Made by a program: the position numbers and the translations under genes. From CABQCM01 sp965145485 (GTDB taxonomy: Bacteria > Bacillota > Clostridia > Oscillospirales > Acutalibacteraceae): a stretch of DNA of 64,000 bases. Each line of letters opens with the position of its first letter. Position 1 is the first letter of the stretch. A model generated the notes under the pieces. It was not told the origin of the DNA and did not search any database. It was given only the letters and a program-made list of their open reading frames with translations. Shown in pieces: positions 61,409 through 64,000 of the stretch. The stretch spans positions 117,738-181,737 of the forward strand of contig CBCTCU010000001.1 of NCBI GenBank assembly GCA_965145485.1. Direction: 5' to 3'.

Positions 61409-64000
61409 ATGATAACTACAAAAAAGTCGTGGCGCGGCCGGGGGCTTTCCCTGATGCTGAGTCTGGCTCTTCTGTGCAGCCTGTTCTCCATCGGCGTCGC
61501 CGATGTTTTCGCCGCCACGTTGGAACCCACTACGCCCATCGTGAAAATCGATGTGCCGGTGGAGGACGGTGTCTATTACGCGGAGATTGACCTGTGGCAT
61601 GCCACGATGAATCAGTCCTCCATGGGCAACGCGGCCCTGAGAGGCAGCACCACCTTTGAAACCAACCATCCGGAAGACACAGATTATCGGGCCATGATTG
61701 TGGTAAAGGACAACACCGCCACCGCTATCGTGGAGTTCATGCCCATGGGCTTTATTGGGAAATATGGCTTTATGATGGAACTGGAAGGCGTGGACGCCAA
61801 ATATCTGACGCAGTTCGGCGCGGTTTTTGACACAGTGGGGGATCCCGATGCCGCCGGCTACACGGCTATGGACGTCCTCACCCGGCATTTAACCCAGGAG
61901 GGAACCACCGTTTACGACAGCTATAACGATCCAAATTCTCCGAATGTTTATGACGGCAGCACCAATCGCCCGGCGGGATTTGGTTATGACTACGAGCGCC
62001 CTTTGGACATTGAAGACGTGCCTTACGCCCATCTCATTGCCATTGACGTGACTCCCATCTGGGTGCAGTTTGAGGATTCGGTCCAGCCCGCCACGGCGGA
62101 AGAATACACTTATGAAAACGCGGCCTATGTCCATGTTTTCGTTCCGGTGATGTATTCCATCATGCCCACCTCCGGCGACCAGTACGCCAGAATGAAGGTG
62201 GATTGGACCAGTGTGGAAAAAATCGAAAATCCCGAAGAGAATTTGCAGTACCGCCTGTGGAGTGCAAAGCAGATATCCGGCACCGCTTATACCGGCGAAT
62301 CTTATGAAAACCTGCAAAATACCATCGGCGAAGTAACGTCGCAGATGGAGAAAATCTGGCCATCCAACCAAATTACCATGTCGGGCAGCAGCGGCACCGC
62401 ACAGCCGATCCTGGAGCAGAAGGAATTCACTGCCGAAGAGCAGGCCGCTATGGTGCAGAAGCTCAACGACGCCATGGACTCTCTGGAAGAAATCGGTGAC
62501 AAAACCAATCTCAACGCCGCTATCGCGCAAGCGGAAACCATGGTGGAAGAGGACTACACCCCCAACAGCTGGTCTGCCTTCCAGGAAAGCCTGAAAAGCG
62601 CCAAAACCGTCCAGGCAGATGAAGACGCCGGCGTTTCCCAGGTGAATGCCACTACCCAGGCCCTTACCGACGCCATGGAAGCCCTTACGCCCCGGGCCGA
62701 TACCGCCGGGCTGGCCGCCCTGGTCGCCCAGGCGAAGGAAATCGCTCAGGGGAACTACACAGAGGAATCCTGGGCCGCCCTGCAAAAGGCCATCGCCTCT
62801 GCGCAAGAGGCTTTGGCCGACCCCAATCTTTCTCAGAATGATATCAGCGGCCAGGAACTGAATCTCCAGAATGCCATAAACGGCTTGGCCGTGGATGGGA
62901 CTCTGGACAAAAACAATCTGGAAGACGGCGTGTACTCGGTTTACGGCGAGATGGTGAAAACCAACCGGCAAGAAAAATCCATGAGCAACGACGCTATCAA
63001 CCATTATATCAAACTGACGGTGGAAGACGGCAAGTATTACCTCCATATGGATTTCCACGGCTTGGCCTATCTCAACAAATTCGGCTATCTGGCGGAACTT
63101 TCCTACTATGACAACGGCTACACCTATGGCCAGTACGGCGCTGTCGAAGGGACGCTGATTCCCGCAAGCGTCCTTTCAACGCAGAAAAACGCCGACGGCA
63201 GCGACTTGTACGATGCATTCAATCAGGCGGGCGGCTCCTATGAAGGCAAGCTGTACCCCGATCAAATCCGGTTCCCGCTGGTAAGCGACGCCCTGGCGGA
63301 TGAAGACGGTTATGTGCCGCTGCATGTGTTCGTGCCGGTCATGGAAGATATTTCGGAAGGCACCGGCAATCAGGATGTTTTGCTGAAACTCGACTGGTCC
63401 ACGCTGACAGAAACCACCGAAGACGATCCGAACTTTGAGCCGGAAGAGCCTGTGGAACAATCTCCCGCCGTGGAATTCACCGATTCCAAGACCGGCGTAA
63501 TGGTGAATGCCGACAAGGGGGTGTTCGATGAGGGCGTGCAGATCGCCGTTACCGAAATCACGCAGGGCGCAGACTACGACATGGCTGTCACCTCCCTGCG
63601 TGACGTGGGTACAAAATTTCAGCTCTATGATGTGCAGTCCCTGGACGCCGACGGCAATGAAGTAACCCCCAACGGCACGGTAAGCATCCGCTTCCCGGTC
63701 GCGGCAGGCTACGATTCCGCCAACTTGGAGGTATACCGCTTGGCTGACGGAAGCAAGGTGCTGGTAAGGGGTAGCGTGGAGGATGGCTACTACACCGTCG
63801 TGACCCGGACTGCGGGGACCTATGCGCTGGTCGAAAAGGGCAACGCTATCACGGATGAGGAAAACACGCAAGACGCAGGCGGCCAGACTCCGGGTGGCAA
63901 TACCGACATTGTCCAGACCGATGAAAACACGGAAAACGCAGGCGACCAGACTCCGGGTGGCAATACCGACATTGTCCAGACCGATGAAAACACGGAAAAC
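61409..64000 (+). CDS. NEAT-FIVAR-NEAT haem-binding surface protein (3' end outside window)
   Basis: At least 864 residues, open to the window end. Signal peptide to about VFA35. First NEAT domain about 50-270: DGVYYAEIDLWHATMNQSSMGNAAL, then YRAMIVVKDNTATAIVEFMPM. Two FIVAR helical repeats about 368-430 and 434-496 (LAALVAQAKEIAQGNYTEESWAALQKAI). Second NEAT about 505-665 (SMSNDAINHYIKLTVEDGKYYLHMDFHGL). A beta domain follows (FTDSKTGVMVNADKGVFDEGVQIAV), then 21-residue repeats. NEAT domains bind haem at the surface of Gram-positives. A cell-wall anchor is expected beyond the window. ACGGAGG lies 8 bases before ATG 61409; three GTTAG sites suggest control by the nearby regulator. Confidence 0.88.
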   Translation, partial: MITTKKSWRGRGLSLMLSLALLCSLFSIGVADVFAATLEPTTPIVKIDVPVEDGVYYAEIDLWHATMNQSSMGNAALRGSTTFETNHPEDTDYRAMIVVKDNTATAIVEFMPMGFIGKYGFMMELEGVDAKYLTQFGAVFDTVGDPDAAGYTAMDVLTRHLTQEGTTVYDSYNDPNSPNVYDGSTNRPAGFGYDYERPLDIEDVPYAHLIAIDVTPIWVQFEDSVQPATAEEYTYENAAYVHVFVPVMYSIMPTSGDQYARMKVDWTSVEKIENPEENLQYRLWSAKQISGTAYTGESYENLQNTIGEVTSQMEKIWPSNQITMSGSSGTAQPILEQKEFTAEEQAAMVQKLNDAMDSLEEIGDKTNLNAAIAQAETMVEEDYTPNSWSAFQESLKSAKTVQADEDAGVSQVNATTQALTDAMEALTPRADTAGLAALVAQAKEIAQGNYTEESWAALQKAIASAQEALADPNLSQNDISGQELNLQNAINGLAVDGTLDKNNLEDGVYSVYGEMVKTNRQEKSMSNDAINHYIKLTVEDGKYYLHMDFHGLAYLNKFGYLAELSYYDNGYTYGQYGAVEGTLIPASVLSTQKNADGSDLYDAFNQAGGSYEGKLYPDQIRFPLVSDALADEDGYVPLHVFVPVMEDISEGTGNQDVLLKLDWSTLTETTEDDPNFEPEEPVEQSPAVEFTDSKTGVMVNADKGVFDEGVQIAVTEITQGADYDMAVTSLRDVGTKFQLYDVQSLDADGNEVTPNGTVSIRFPVAAGYDSANLEVYRLADGSKVLVRGSVEDGYYTVVTRTAGTYALVEKGNAITDEENTQDAGGQTPGGNTDIVQTDENTENAGDQTPGGNTDIVQTDENTEN
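63860..64000 (+). repeat. 63-bp tandem repeat in the NEAT gene
   Basis: Units begin at 63860, 63923 and 63986 and code a 21-residue unit (ENTENAGDQTPGGNTDIVQTD). The second unit differs from the first at three residues. The array continues past the window. A low-complexity spacer to the wall anchor is likely. Confidence 0.9.

Noticed and set aside
61889..63058. 389-codon minus-strand frame opposite the NEAT gene
   Set aside because: The plus-strand protein has signal peptide, NEAT and FIVAR domains; the antisense frame does not look like a protein.
63860..64000. Direct repeats considered as a CRISPR array
   Set aside because: Units are contiguous at 63 bases with no unique spacers and code an in-frame peptide repeat.

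Overview
The window looks like a chromosomal segment of a GC-rich, anaerobic, spore-forming Gram-positive bacterium, most likely a gut Oscillospiraceae/Ruminococcaceae-type member of the Clostridia. Pointers are a bofA-type sporulation gene, a T-box-controlled leuA, a ZapA/U32 peptidase pair, a dockerin-bearing secreted protein, several LxxC lipoproteins, a NEAT-domain haem-binding surface protein, strong AGGAGG ribosome binding sites and no Gram-negative envelope genes. The placement is inferred from gene content, not from a marker gene. No rRNA, tRNA, CRISPR array or intact transposase was found.

Layout. 0-1.8 kb: the end of a GmhB-like heptose phosphatase, a HldE-type nucleotidyltransferase and a thiolase whose usual catalytic His is Tyr. 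2.3-6.2 kb: leucine biosynthesis (consensus promoter, T-box with CUC specifier, leuA, leuB). 6.5-8.1 kb: a conserved hypothetical protein with an RRXRR-like N-terminus, and bofA. 8.3-20.6 kb: an AraC regulator divergent from a complete C-P lyase operon (phnDCEE-GHIJKML) ending in a PHP-type cyclic phosphodiesterase (phnPP) and a hexapeptide transferase. This takes up phosphonates, couples them to ribose, cleaves the C-P bond and returns ribose 5-phosphate plus phosphate. 21-26 kb: LysR regulator divergent from a small protein, Fe-alcohol dehydrogenase, DUF3737 protein and a MalY/PatB C-S lyase. 26-28 kb: a 170-bp-period intergenic repeat, then an ECF S-component and P-loop kinase. 28.4-30.6 kb: ldh and malic enzyme (minus strand). 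31.3-45.6 kb: GH38 alpha-mannosidase, a second repeat pair, a secreted lipoprotein, M29 aminopeptidase, a GxGYxYP-dockerin protein, an HD hydrolase, zapA-U32, dut; then a DUF4321 protein to 46.0 kb.

From about 46 kb the DNA becomes visibly patchier and more AT-rich and shows decay: a MITE-like hairpin, a multiply broken BtrH-like gene and a permease with a homopolymer frameshift. From 48 to 59.5 kb there is a minus-strand redox island: cupin, CMD protein, two aldo/keto reductases, an Isf-like flavoprotein, a DUF4405 membrane protein and four lipoproteins (two flavodoxins, a cyclophilin-like protein and a DUF362 protein). Two promoters in this island share a ~40-bp upstream element. The lipoprotein flavodoxins with a His-rich membrane protein suggest an exported electron-transfer module, which is the most novel-looking system here.

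59.5-64 kb: a DtxR/MarR-like regulator and an NEAT-FIVAR-NEAT surface protein running off the window. Three identically spaced GTTAG-N6-CTAAC palindromes flank the regulator and sit in front of the NEAT gene, suggesting a local metal- or haem-responsive circuit.
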